Shown: positions 35,647 to 44,633 of the stretch, piece by piece
How the letters are laid out: the number at the start of each line of letters is the position of its first letter
Numbering within the stretch: the first letter of the stretch is position 1
Assembly: GCF_046098205.1 (NCBI RefSeq)
Contig: NZ_JBJURJ010000005.1
Location: 1-64,000 of the forward strand
Source of the DNA: Paenibacillus_AR mesotrionivorans
Lineage (GTDB): Bacteria; Bacillota; Bacilli; Paenibacillales; NBRC-103111
Direction: 5' to 3'
Length of the DNA stretch: 64,000 bases
Made by a program: the position numbers and the translations under genes
The notes under the pieces: generated by a model
What the model was told of the DNA's origin: nothing
The model's input: the letters and a program-made list of their open reading frames with translations, nothing else
Databases searched by the model: none

Positions 35647-38600
35647 ATGTTGCGCAGCATATTCAGCAGCACTTTTACTGCCTCTGCCCGTGTTGCCTGA
35701 TCGCCGGGAGCGAATTGATTCCCTTCCCTGCCTGCCAAAATGCCCCGTTTGCTCAAGGCCGCTGCGGCCCCTTTGGCCCAATCGGGAATAGCCGTGTCAT
35801 CTGCAAACGCTGTGGATGATGCCGATTCGTCTTTAAGGCCCAGCGCGTTGGCAATCATCTTGACCATCTCACTGCGGGTAATTCTGGCATCCGGGCGGAA
35901 GGAGCCGTCCTCGTAGCCGGAAATAATCCCTGCTTGCACCGCCTGGGCCACAGCGTTCAGCGCCCATTCGCCAATTTTTTCCAAATCGGTAAACGGCAGC
36001 GGCTCGCTATTCAAGAGCTTCTCTTGCGGCCGAAGCGCATTAATGAGCATAACAGCAAATTCTGCGCGTGTTACAGCTCCATCCGGCTTGAATGTGCCGT
36101 CGGGATAACCGCTGACGATTCCCAGCTCAACCGCTTGTTTAATATCGGATTCCGCCCAGTGCGCCGCCAGGTCACGGAAGCTGACTGCCGGTTTCGAAGC
36201 GGGAGGGGTTGCCGGCTGGCGGGCGCTGTTTCCGGGTTTCACCGGCACTTCCGGTGGTACTGGAAGAGGACTTTCCCCGGAAGAATCCCCATCTGACGAA
36301 CTGTCCCCGGAAGAGCCTCCCGAACTATTCACCGTCCACTGCGCATACAGAGTTATATCCGCTCCGCCCATTGTGAACGTTTGGCCTTCCTTATAACCGG
36401 CTCCGCTGCCGTCCGCCTGCACATTCCAGCCGGCAAAGCTATACCCGGGCTTATCCAGACCGCCGGTGTTGCCATAGACGGAGACGGTGACACCTTGCTC
36501 ATAGCTGCCGCCATCTGCCGGCGCCAAACCGCTTGCCGCACCGTTGGCGTTATAAATCACCTTGTAGGACGGCGCTTGGAACACCGCTGTAATGACCACC
36601 TCCTCGTCGGGCATGGTAAAGGTATTATCGTTCACCTTCAAGCTGCTGGGGGCATCCACTCTCCAGCCCTTGAAGAGCTGACCCGGGTCCGGCGTGGCGG
36701 TGAGAGTAACCGCCATGTCCTTCACGGCGGATGCCAGACTGGCACTTGCAGTACCGCGCCCTTCAATTGCCACCTTAATCGGGTGGCTGGCCAGGGCAAA
36801 GCTGTCTATTACATTGACGCTGAGAACCGCCGGATTCCCCTGATTAAACTGGATGGAGAAGTCAACGGTATCGCCGCTTTTCAGCCCCAGTCCGGCCATA
36901 GCCTCCTGCTTGATAGTCAGAGTTTCCCCGTTGACCGTATACCCCTCCGGTCCCAAGGGGCTATTGTATACAGAACCGGTCACTGTTGACGCGTATACCA
37001 CCCCGGTTACGGACTGCGCTTCATTCCAGATAATACTCGTGTTTATATCCCCGGGAACATACAGATCATAGGTCGCCTTTTCCGGGCTGACATCCGCATC
37101 CTTCTTGGAGACCGCAATGGTGAAATCCTTGGAGTAGCTCACGCCCGCTCCGCTTCCTTCTTCAATCGTGGCCGTAACCACCGCTGTTCCCGCTCTAGTA
37201 GCGGACAGCACATTCCCGTCCAGGCTGGCTCTGGTTTGCCCGGCATCCTTGATGCTCCAAGTAATGCTTTTGCGGGTAGCCCAATCCGGAGTGACCGTAC
37301 CCAGAAGAGTCAGATCCTGTCCGGCCTGAAATGCAGCAGGGACATCCATGATGTCGGACACCGCGTGGAAGGCAGTGTCATACAGGTTGCGCAGCTCAAT
37401 CTTAAACCGCTGGTGGTCCTGCCCCTCATCATCGGCCAGCCGGATCACAGCATTGTTGCTTTTGGACGCGTCATTGACCGTAATCACCTTGCCGTTGCTT
37501 TTGTTAATGATTTTGTAATAATCGCCGTCCTTCTCCAGACGCCACTGCTCCGTTTCCGAGGGGGTGGGAGCCGTTTCAATCGTATCATTCAGAATCAGCT
37601 CCTGGGTTGCCGAACCAGGCTTGACGTCGAGGAAACGTGCACCACGCATAATCAGAATCCGGTAATAGCCTGTTCCCAGATCCACGAACCGCATCAGCTG
37701 GCTATTGGTATCCCCATTGGAAAATTGGATAACCGCAGCTCCCTGATTGTACTTTTCGCCAGCTACACTCAGCGCCTTGCCGCTGTGCTTCGGCTGGATT
37801 TTCACCATCTTCTCGGGGTTCAGCTCCTTGGCCGCCGTACTCATGAATCCCCCGCTGAACTTATCCAGGGTCAGGCTGTCCATATTCAGCTGTCCGGTAT
37901 CCCCATCCTCACGGCGGAATTCAATGCTGTTCTTGCCGGCCTGCAGTCTGACCGTCTCCGTGGCATCCGCCCAGGTGTCCCAATTGGCTGTAGGCGGCAA
38001 GGATACCTGCTTGATCCGTTGGCCGTTCACGTACATGCTCATGGTGCGGTTGGTCGACTGTACACCCGAATAACGCAGGGTGGACGTATAGTCTGCCGTA
38101 TAAGGGACATTCACATCAAAGCTGATGGCATCCCCTTTTTTCTGAAATAAGCCGGCATAACCGTTGCCCTCAAACCATAGGCGGTCCCGTCCGATCCCCG
38201 GTGTGCCTGTGAGGGTTGCCGTCTCCGCCTGATACTTCCAGGGAGTGCGTTTGTTCAGATGGACATTATCGATATGGATAATACCGGGGTCTCCGTCTGT
38301 ATTCGTATAGGTGATGCTATTTTTTCCCTTGTTCAGAGGAACGGTTACTACCTGCTCCTTCCACACCGCAGCACCTCCGGAATGAGGGAGGACCACCTCC
38401 TGCACAGGCACACCATTGACTTCAACCAACAAGGTTTTGCCGCCTGTCTCTGTGGCATACCGCAGCTTAAGATCATAGGAGGCCGCATATTCCACATTCA
38501 CCGGGAATTCCACAGACGAGTTTACTTGAGTCAAGCCGCTCACATAACCCGTTCCGGTATTCCCAGCCTGAGCCTGAACCGTTCCGGCATCCGCTCCTCC

Positions 38601-40523
38601 TGAGGTGATGGCGGATTCCGCCTCATACGTCCAGGTAGCCGCTTCCGTAACTGTGATGTAATCCAGATTCACATTGGCCGTATCCCCGCTGTCCCGTTTG
38701 TAGGTGATGACATTGCTTCCTTCCTTCAGGAATACATTGTCATACCGGTCAGCCCACTTGTCCCATTGCTTCAGGCCGTAGAAATTAGCCTCCTTGATTC
38801 TGACCCCATTCACGTACACGCTCAGAGTTCCGTCGTTCTCCGTTCCTGCGCCGTAGGCCAGCTTGACCGAATAGCTGCCGGCATGAGGAGCGTTTACGTT
38901 GAAGCTGACCGCCGCTTCGGGTCCGTTGAGTCCTCCGGCATAGCCTGTACCGCTGTATCCGGGATTCACTTGAGCAATTGCCGCACCACCCGACAGCGCT
39001 GCATTTTCCGCTTCATACAAGACGCCTTTTTTGACAATGATGGCATCCAAGCCCAAGGCGCTTTTGCCGGAAAGACGCACGGTATTGCTGCCGCTGTTCA
39101 ATTGAATGTTGTGAACGGTTTTCAAGTCGAAATTCAGCTTGTTCTCCGGCCCGGCATTGGATGGGAAATCAAGCGCAGCAGGAGTCTGCCCGTTCACGCC
39201 CAATGTCATGGTGACCGGGTCTGCCGTATTGTTGTTGTAGCGGAAGTCCAGGGAATAGGTCCCGCCAACATCCGTGTTAATGGTAAACTCCGTATAGTCG
39301 CTGTCACTGGCATTGCTGTACCGGGCGTACCGGCCGGAGGAGGCATAGATGCTGTTCATGGTTGCTCTTGTCGCCCCTGATAATTCCATGTCCTCTGCTT
39401 CATAAACCTCGCTTTTTTCCTCCCCGGAGGGGCGGCTCAGCACGGTGCCGGGGTTGGAGGGGATACCCAGGTTAATGAAATCATTGTCATCCCAATTGAT
39501 CCGTTGGGCCCGGACCTCTCTGTTCTTGCCGCCTTGACTATGAGTCGGTATACCATGGTATGTATTCCAGTCCTCTGTACCGTCCTCAGATTTCAGGAAT
39601 AGCGGCGATCCGGTGGAATAGGAACCGTTTTCATCCGAACGCTTCATAATCGGCACGGGATGTTTGATCCAGGCCGCCTCATTCTCTACATCCTGGGTAA
39701 GATCCGCATAGGACAGGCCAACCGCGTAATTGTCATGGGTATAGCTGCTGGCGGAATAAGCAAAGAAAACCTTGCCGTTGCGCTCCACCACGGCTGCGCC
39801 TTCATTCACATTATCCACGTACTTCTCCCAATCATAGGTGGGCCGGGCCAGCGTAATCTCTTCCCCCTCCAATGTCCACGGATTTTTCATCTTGACAATG
39901 GTGGGGCATTCATCGAATCTCACATTTCCCGTTGCGGGGTCGGTGTAATAGAAATATTTGGTGTAGCTCATGTATCTCTGGCCTTTGATGTTGACGAAAC
40001 CGAGAGGCAGTCCATAGCTTTGTGTATTCAGCAGCCCCTCTTGGGGAGTGAGTCCGTCTCCATTATCGTAGGAACCCTTCAGCTCCCAGGTCCCCTCGAA
40101 GGGATCGGGCGAGCTGTTCTCCAGCACATAAGAGCTGGGATGGCCATACGCAAATCGCCCCGCCTCATCGCTTACCTTCGGACCGGAGGCGAAATAGATG
40201 TACCATTTGCCATCAATTCGGTGGGCATCGGGCCCCCAGATGAATTCCAAGTTATCAGGCCGCTTCCATACCTCCTTGCTCTTGGCCGTAGATACGCCGA
40301 GTATGGTTTCATGCCGCTTTAATACCACATTGCCGTCGCCGGCTGCCGAATAATAATATCCGTCGTCCTGCCGTTCAATGGTGGGGTCGGCCCCCTTCAT
40401 CAGCGGGTTCAGATAGTGGGAGGATACATCCGCATAGGCGACATTGCTCCCCATGCCTACATTAACCAGCAGCGTAGCCAGGAGCACCGCCAGGGACAAA
40501 GCAAATAAACCCATTTTCCTCAT
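35643..40523 (-). CDS. S-layer-anchored GH43 protein with four CBM6/35-like modules, ricin-type and SLH domains
   Basis: 1626 residues with a signal peptide ending near VAYA. The GH43 domain (about 35-370) shows LMKGADPTIERQDDGYYYSA (base Asp), FIWGPDAHRIDGKWYIYF and NVNEGAAVV (acid Glu). Four tandem CBM6/35-like modules follow, each opening with an EAE motif (YEAEDMELSG, YEAENAALSG, YEAESAITSG, YQAETATLTG). Then come a ricin B-type beta-trefoil (about 890-1030), Ig-like modules, an InlB-type B-repeat (GWNVQADGSGAGY) and three SLH repeats. This suggests a surface enzyme that grips complex arabinose- or galactose-containing polysaccharide. The ATG at 40523 follows GAGGAGG by 11 bases. The adjacent GH43-SLH gene is a diverged partner. 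Confidence 0.9.
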   Translation of the reverse strand: MRKMGLFALSLAVLLATLLVNVGMGSNVAYADVSSHYLNPLMKGADPTIERQDDGYYYSAAGDGNVVLKRHETILGVSTAKSKEVWKRPDNLEFIWGPDAHRIDGKWYIYFASGPKVSDEAGRFAYGHPSSYVLENSSPDPFEGTWELKGSYDNGDGLTPQEGLLNTQSYGLPLGFVNIKGQRYMSYTKYFYYTDPATGNVRFDECPTIVKMKNPWTLEGEEITLARPTYDWEKYVDNVNEGAAVVERNGKVFFAYSASSYTHDNYAVGLSYADLTQDVENEAAWIKHPVPIMKRSDENGSYSTGSPLFLKSEDGTEDWNTYHGIPTHSQGGKNREVRAQRINWDDNDFINLGIPSNPGTVLSRPSGEEKSEVYEAEDMELSGATRATMNSIYASSGRYARYSNASDSDYTEFTINTDVGGTYSLDFRYNNNTADPVTMTLGVNGQTPAALDFPSNAGPENKLNFDLKTVHNIQLNSGSNTVRLSGKSALGLDAIIVKKGVLYEAENAALSGGAAIAQVNPGYSGTGYAGGLNGPEAAVSFNVNAPHAGSYSVKLAYGAGTENDGTLSVYVNGVRIKEANFYGLKQWDKWADRYDNVFLKEGSNVITYKRDSGDTANVNLDYITVTEAATWTYEAESAITSGGADAGTVQAQAGNTGTGYVSGLTQVNSSVEFPVNVEYAASYDLKLRYATETGGKTLLVEVNGVPVQEVVLPHSGGAAVWKEQVVTVPLNKGKNSITYTNTDGDPGIIHIDNVHLNKRTPWKYQAETATLTGTPGIGRDRLWFEGNGYAGLFQKKGDAISFDVNVPYTADYTSTLRYSGVQSTNRTMSMYVNGQRIKQVSLPPTANWDTWADATETVRLQAGKNSIEFRREDGDTGQLNMDSLTLDKFSGGFMSTAAKELNPEKMVKIQPKHSGKALSVAGEKYNQGAAVIQFSNGDTNSQLMRFVDLGTGYYRILIMRGARFLDVKPGSATQELILNDTIETAPTPSETEQWRLEKDGDYYKIINKSNGKVITVNDASKSNNAVIRLADDEGQDHQRFKIELRNLYDTAFHAVSDIMDVPAAFQAGQDLTLLGTVTPDWATRKSITWSIKDAGQTRASLDGNVLSATRAGTAVVTATIEEGSGAGVSYSKDFTIAVSKKDADVSPEKATYDLYVPGDINTSIIWNEAQSVTGVVYASTVTGSVYNSPLGPEGYTVNGETLTIKQEAMAGLGLKSGDTVDFSIQFNQGNPAVLSVNVIDSFALASHPIKVAIEGRGTASASLASAVKDMAVTLTATPDPGQLFKGWRVDAPSSLKVNDNTFTMPDEEVVITAVFQAPSYKVIYNANGAASGLAPADGGSYEQGVTVSVYGNTGGLDKPGYSFAGWNVQADGSGAGYKEGQTFTMGGADITLYAQWTVNSSGGSSGDSSSDGDSSGESPLPVPPEVPVKPGNSARQPATPPASKPAVSFRDLAAHWAESDIKQAVELGIVSGYPDGTFKPDGAVTRAEFAVMLINALRPQEKLLNSEPLPFTDLEKIGEWALNAVAQAVQAGIISGYEDGSFRPDARITRSEMVKMIANALGLKDESASSTAFADDTAIPDWAKGAAAALSKRGILAGREGNQFAPGDQATRAEAVKVLLNMLRNI

Positions 40524-40589
40524 TACATCAATTTCCTCCTCAGGGGATTTGGTGTGGAGCATTTGGGCAGACAGGAAACGACTTTTTGA

Positions 40590-40603
40590 ATAAACCGCTT
40601 ACA
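40590..40603 (-). promoter_or_regulatory. cre-like site upstream of the 1626-residue GH43 gene
   Basis: Minus strand TGTAAGCGGTTTAT matches the CcpA consensus at 12 of 14 positions, 67 bp before the ATG. Confidence 0.35.
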
Positions 40604-40730
40604 TTTTGCGAAAGCTTCCCATGGGCTGCTTCCAGTGTAATGGGATCCTTCCCCTGCAAGCCTTAAGAATCTTTAGGTTTTTCTTTACAATTTTTGTTTT
40701 TCGAGACGCAGACTCTTCCATTTGCGTGGA

Positions 40731-40767
40731 AAAAAGGAAAAACCGCCGGAACTTCCTCCGGCGGTTT
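40731..40767 (-). terminator. Terminator downstream of the esterase gene
   Basis: AAACCGCCGGA/TCCGGCGGTTT stem; on the minus strand the stem runs into TTTTTCCTTTTTT. Confidence 0.85.
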
Positions 40768-40786
40768 AAGACATTTTAATTAAGGT

Positions 40787-40938
40787 GTGTCTGAAAACTC
40801 CGAGGGGAGCAAATTTTAGCGAATTTTCGTTCCAGGCAAGGCACTTGCCCGCAGGTGTACCGGGGGTACGTCAAGGGGAAGTAACGAAGTCAGGGGCGAA
40901 AAGGCGTTAAAAGGGCCCTCAAGCGAGTTTTTAGACAC
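40787..40938. mobile_element. MITE-like element with long imperfect terminal inverted repeats
   Basis: The ends are GTGTCTGAAAACTC and GAGTTTTTAGACAC (13 of 14 paired). The complementarity continues inward through TTTTAGCGAATTTTCG versus CGAAAAGGCGTTAAAA, giving roughly 46-bp imperfect arms. The centre contains GTACC...GGTAC. There is no coding capacity and no obvious target-site duplication. The whole 152 bp can fold into one long hairpin. It lies between the esterase stop and its terminator. Confidence 0.6.
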
Positions 40939-40941
40939 GCT

Positions 40942-41892
40942 CTAAAATACCTGCTTGCGGATAAACTCCAGCACCGTGCGCACATGCTTCGGACCTGTGG
41001 CATGTCCGTGGGACGGGAAAATCTCGATCTGCTTCTCCGACTCAATGCGGTTATAAGCAGCAAACACCGCTTCAGGGGGACAAACCGTGTCCTTCAATCC
41101 GACGCTCACCAGCACGGGAATGCGGATGCGGTCTGCCAGCACCGCATTGTCGAAGTAGCTGAGGGTATCCAGCGCCGTCTCCAATTGCTCGGGATAACGC
41201 CCGATGTAGTCCGCCACCTCCGACAAGGAGCCGGTGGTGTTGAAGACGGCCCAGTCCAGATAGCATAAATTAGGAATATCCGCCACGGCAAAGCTATGTC
41301 TGCAGCCCACGGCACTGACGATGAGAGCAAGGCCCCCGCCTTGGCTTCCTCCGGCTACCCCTACACGTGCAGAGTCGATTTCCGGCTGCTCCAGCACCCA
41401 ATCCACCGCACGGATAGCATCGGTAATATAGGATTTGTAGTAGCTTTTGTGTGGATCGGTGATGCCGCGGGTCACCCAGCCTCTGGTTTTGCCGCCTTCA
41501 AGGGGGGCCAGATCGCCGGTTTCGCCGCCTTGGCCGCGGATATCAATCGAGAAGACAGCCAGCCCGGCCAATAGATAATGGGCAAAATGCTCGGGCATTC
41601 CGCGGCTTCCGGTATACCCGTGGTAATACACAACACAGGGATACCGGTCCTTCCCCAAAAATTCAGGCACCAGATAAATCCCGTGAATGGGGGTGCCGTC
41701 AATCCCGTTGTAAACAACATCGTAAGCAGCTACTCCCTCAAGCGGCGTAGCCATCGCCTGGCGGGTACCGGACAAGGGAGTTTCCCTTGTTTCCGCCAAC
41801 ACATCCGTCCAGAATGCATCCAGATCCTGCGGGGCGTGCAGTTTGGGAAAATGCGCATGAAGATCCTTGATTCTGGTCTCAATAAACGTCAT
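40942..41892 (-). CDS. Acetyl xylan esterase / cephalosporin deacetylase family hydrolase
   Basis: 316 residues, a typical carbohydrate esterase family 7 length. Motifs: YYHGYTGSRG (oxyanion region), IDIRGQGG near 117-123, nucleophile Ser about 183 in GGSQGGGL, Asp about 268 in VGLKDTVCPPE and His in FPSHGHATG (about 295-297). These hexameric cytoplasmic enzymes remove acetyl groups from imported acetylated oligosaccharides; acetylated pectin or xylan fragments would fit this locus. There is no signal peptide. The ATG at 41892 follows AGGAGG. It diverges from the zinc dehydrogenase. Its 3' region carries the MITE-like element. Confidence 0.92.
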   Translation of the reverse strand: MTFIETRIKDLHAHFPKLHAPQDLDAFWTDVLAETRETPLSGTRQAMATPLEGVAAYDVVYNGIDGTPIHGIYLVPEFLGKDRYPCVVYYHGYTGSRGMPEHFAHYLLAGLAVFSIDIRGQGGETGDLAPLEGGKTRGWVTRGITDPHKSYYKSYITDAIRAVDWVLEQPEIDSARVGVAGGSQGGGLALIVSAVGCRHSFAVADIPNLCYLDWAVFNTTGSLSEVADYIGRYPEQLETALDTLSYFDNAVLADRIRIPVLVSVGLKDTVCPPEAVFAAYNRIESEKQIEIFPSHGHATGPKHVRTVLEFIRKQVF

Positions 41893-42109
41893 TGCTCTTC
41901 CTCCTGTTTCGTCCTGTTCGGGTTTCATTATGGAGCGGGACGTTTGGAAAATCAATCATTTTTGACGGATTTTCGAGGGATTCTGCAAAGCTTCTGGACA
42001 AAAAGGTGAACTTGGATAAAAAGAGATGAATCCGTTATCCATTTTTGGCATATGGGTCTGACTCTTTGGAAATGCTAACCAAAATGTTTATCAAAGGAGG
42101 ACGAAACGA

Positions 42110-43252
42110 ATGAAAGCTTTGACTTACCAGGGCATGCGCCGGGTCAAGGTCCGGGAGGTCGCCGATCCCACGCTGCAAAAACCCGATGATATCCTTGTCC
42201 GCATCACCTCCACCACCATCTGCGGCTCGGATCTGCATCTGTTTAACGGGGAAATCCCCAATACTCCCAAGGACTTCGTGATCGGCCACGAGCCGATGGG
42301 GATTGTGGAGGAGGCGGGACCGGAGGTCACCAGCGTCAAAAAAGGCGACCGTGTCATTATCCCGTTCAATGTTTCCTGCGGGCAGTGCTGGTATTGCACC
42401 CATCAGTTGGAGAGCCAATGCGACCAAAGCAATCCTTTCCTGCATGGGGATACCGGCGGTTATTTCGGCTACAGTGATACTTACGGCGGTTATCCGGGGG
42501 GCCAGGCGGAGTATATGCGGGTTCCTTTCGCCAACTTTATGCCGTTTAAGGTGCCGGAGGATGCCGAGCTTCCGGATGAAAAGCTGCTGTTCCTCTCCGA
42601 TATTGTTCCTACCGCCTATTGGAGTGTGGTGAACGCCGGGGTGAAGGACGGGGATACCGTAATCATTCTGGGATGCGGACCGGTGGGGCTTCTGGCGCAA
42701 AAGTTTGCCTGGCAGAAGGGGGCCAAGCGGGTCATTGCCGTGGATCACGTGGATTACCGGCTGGAGCATGCGCGGCGCACCAACAAGGTGGAAGCCTTCA
42801 ACTTCAAAACCACAGATAATCTGCTGGGGCATCTGGAGGAAATCACCGGGGGTGGAGCCGATGTGGTCATTGACTGCGTGGGGCTGGACGCGGAAAAAAC
42901 CGTGCTGGAGGTAGTAGAAACCCTCCTGAAGATTCAAGGCGGAGGCCTCGGCGCGTTCCGGATGGCCACCAAGCTGGTGCGCAAGGGCGGCACCATTCAG
43001 GTTACCGGGGTTTATGGCATGAATTACAACGCCTTTCCTTTCGGCGATTTATTCGCCCGGAACATTACGCTTAGGATGGGACAGGCGCCGGTCATTCACT
43101 TTGTGCCGGAGCTGTACCGGCAGATCAAGGAGGAGGTTTTTGACCCGACGGATATTATCTCGCACACCCTGCCCTTGACCGAAGCGGAGCATGGATACCA
43201 TATTTTCGATAAAAAAGAGGATCATGCCATTAAGGTGCTGCTGAAGCCTTAG
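42110..43252 (+). CDS. Zinc-dependent alcohol dehydrogenase (formaldehyde dehydrogenase-like)
   Basis: 380 residues of the medium-chain dehydrogenase family. Catalytic zinc ligands are Cys38 (TTICGSD) and His60-Glu61 (VIGHEPMG), with a structural-zinc Cys cluster at about 91-105 (CGQCWYC...C). The Rossmann motif is ILGCGPVGLLAQKFA at about 185. The family includes glutathione-independent formaldehyde dehydrogenases and related FdhA/Tdh-like enzymes; the substrate is not determined. AAAGGAGG precedes the ATG. It stands alone between divergent and convergent neighbours and shares a bidirectional terminator with the nitroreductase. Confidence 0.88.
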   Translation: MKALTYQGMRRVKVREVADPTLQKPDDILVRITSTTICGSDLHLFNGEIPNTPKDFVIGHEPMGIVEEAGPEVTSVKKGDRVIIPFNVSCGQCWYCTHQLESQCDQSNPFLHGDTGGYFGYSDTYGGYPGGQAEYMRVPFANFMPFKVPEDAELPDEKLLFLSDIVPTAYWSVVNAGVKDGDTVIILGCGPVGLLAQKFAWQKGAKRVIAVDHVDYRLEHARRTNKVEAFNFKTTDNLLGHLEEITGGGADVVIDCVGLDAEKTVLEVVETLLKIQGGGLGAFRMATKLVRKGGTIQVTGVYGMNYNAFPFGDLFARNITLRMGQAPVIHFVPELYRQIKEEVFDPTDIISHTLPLTEAEHGYHIFDKKEDHAIKVLLKP

Positions 43253-43275
43253 GCGGGCTCGGTTAAAGCAAAAAG

Positions 43276-43313
43276 CAAAAAGCCCTTTCCCTTTGTAAGG
43301 GGAGAGGGCTTTT
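43276..43313. terminator. Bidirectional terminator, dehydrogenase/nitroreductase
   Basis: AAAAGCCCTTTCCC pairs with GGGGAGAGGGCTTTT; the A run on the left and T run on the right serve both convergent genes. Confidence 0.88.
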
Positions 43314-43327
43314 GGTGCTGCTGCCGG

Positions 43328-44203
43328 TTAGGCCTTAACCACCCAGCTGGCGATATATTCAGTCCGGGCATCGGGCAATGCGAGTTGGGGATCCCGCTGC
43401 ACCCAGCTTCCCTCTACTCCCGCCGCGCCGCAGCCCAGCTCAAAATGGCTCATGGCGATGCCCATATCCGTTAGCTGCATCACCTCACTGTAATTCGGTG
43501 TATGCGCCAGGTACAGATGGACGGCTTTCCGGTCCTCGGACAGCACCAGACGCCAAGGCTGCTTGTTGGAAGCGGAAGGCCCCAGACGGACCATCTCCAC
43601 CGGCAGAGCAAAGACTCCGGCAGCCTTCTCCTCCAGGGGACGGCCAAAGGCGCCGTCACAAAACAGCTCGCTCCAGCCCTTTTTGTTGTCGGCCTTCACC
43701 AGTGTCCGCATGGCGGACCTGAGCAAACCTTCCTTTCCCTGCGGGTAGCCGATAGGCGTGATGCAAGGGATGGTTTCATGGTCGGCCAGATTGATTTCCC
43801 TGCCGAAGGAATTGCGGTTGAAGGTGCCGCCCATCCAGCATGTGCCGATTCCCCTGTCGGTCAGGAAGAGCACCAGCTTCTCAAAAGCGTAGCCAAAATC
43901 CAACAGCGCGGTTTTGTTATCCTTCGGAATCACACCCACCAGATACGCCTGGGGATTCTTGATCATGCCGTAGGTTCCCAGCTTGATCCCCTTCTCCGAA
44001 ACGGCGCCGGTAACCTTCACTAAATCCAGTCGTGTGATGCCGCCGAAGGGTCCGGTAAGCCGGCTTGGGTCAGCGGCATACCGGGCAATCGCCTCGTAGT
44101 CTTCTTCACTAATCGGACGCGCCTCGTAGTTGCGGACGGACATCCGCTTGCGGATCACAGCAGCAGTGTCCGACAATGCAAAATCCTTGATCGTGGTTTT
44201 CAT
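43328..44203 (-). CDS. Nitroreductase family protein (TM1586-like)
   Basis: 291 residues. The opening AVIRKRMSVRNYEARPISEEDYEAI and the internal repeat-like half starting near GVFALPVEMVRLGPSASNKQPWRLVL match the TM1586-type nitroreductase fold, where a single chain carries both halves of the FMN pocket (RxSxRNY and PSASNKQPW). Probably an FMN-dependent NAD(P)H oxidoreductase; substrate unknown. The ATG at 44203 follows GGAAGG with seven-base spacing, replacing a 50-residue extension of no recognisable pattern. Confidence 0.85.
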   Translation of the reverse strand: MKTTIKDFALSDTAAVIRKRMSVRNYEARPISEEDYEAIARYAADPSRLTGPFGGITRLDLVKVTGAVSEKGIKLGTYGMIKNPQAYLVGVIPKDNKTALLDFGYAFEKLVLFLTDRGIGTCWMGGTFNRNSFGREINLADHETIPCITPIGYPQGKEGLLRSAMRTLVKADNKKGWSELFCDGAFGRPLEEKAAGVFALPVEMVRLGPSASNKQPWRLVLSEDRKAVHLYLAHTPNYSEVMQLTDMGIAMSHFELGCGAAGVEGSWVQRDPQLALPDARTEYIASWVVKA

Positions 44204-44375
44204 TAACCAACCTTCCTTCTTCCGGAAAATAACGCGTTCTTTATGAATATCCTCATTATCCCTTGAGTGGGATATGGCGTCAAGGAGTCGCTTGTTCTCC
44301 GAATCGGGGCTACCGGGACTTGGGGAGCTTCGGGGGCTTCGGGGGTTTCGCACAACCTACCACGCCTTGACCGCT

Positions 44376-44562
44376 AACGGAACTCAGTGACTCTTAGCGG
44401 CCGAAAAGACGCTTCCCCGCATCCTAACGGAACTCAGACACCCTTAGGCTGGTTCTGGGCGGATTTAGGCGGCATATACCAGCTCTAACAGTCGCTGATT
44501 TCCGTTAAAGCAGAATATTCGCGGGATTTAGCCTCTAAGTGCTCCTGAGTTCCGTTAGCCGC
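44376..44562. repeat. TAACGGAACTC/GAGTTCCGTTA palindrome cluster
   Basis: Direct copies lie near 44376 and 44426, and an inverted copy near 44546-44560. Same family as the clusters near 7660, 26680 and 30280, but with a locus-specific inner sequence. Confidence 0.7.
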
Positions 44563-44573
44563 CGGAGGAAGGC

Positions 44574-44619
44574 AAAAACCGCCCGCCTTCGCACAGATGT
44601 GCGGCAGACGAACGGTTTT
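44574..44619 (-). terminator. Terminator of the SLH protein gene
   Basis: AAAACCG/CGGTTTT outer stem with an inner GCAC/GTGC hairpin; T5 on the minus strand. Confidence 0.75.
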
Positions 44620-44633
44620 ACTTGATGAATAAC

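Larger units (their letters stand above)
40524..40941. other. Intergenic region with cre-like site, terminator and MITE-like element
   Basis: No gene is supported. It holds a cre-like site for the GH43 gene to the left (40590-40603), the esterase terminator (40731-40767), and a 152-bp inverted-repeat element (40787-40938) ending four bases before the esterase stop codon. Confidence 0.7.
44204..44633. other. Intergenic region with TAACGGAACTC palindromes
   Basis: No gene is supported. 44376-44562 holds two CTAACGGAACTCAG copies, CTTAGCGGCC, TTCCGTTAAAG and CCTGAGTTCCGTTAGCC, the last being the inverse of the first. A terminator for the SLH protein lies at 44574-44619. Confidence 0.65.
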
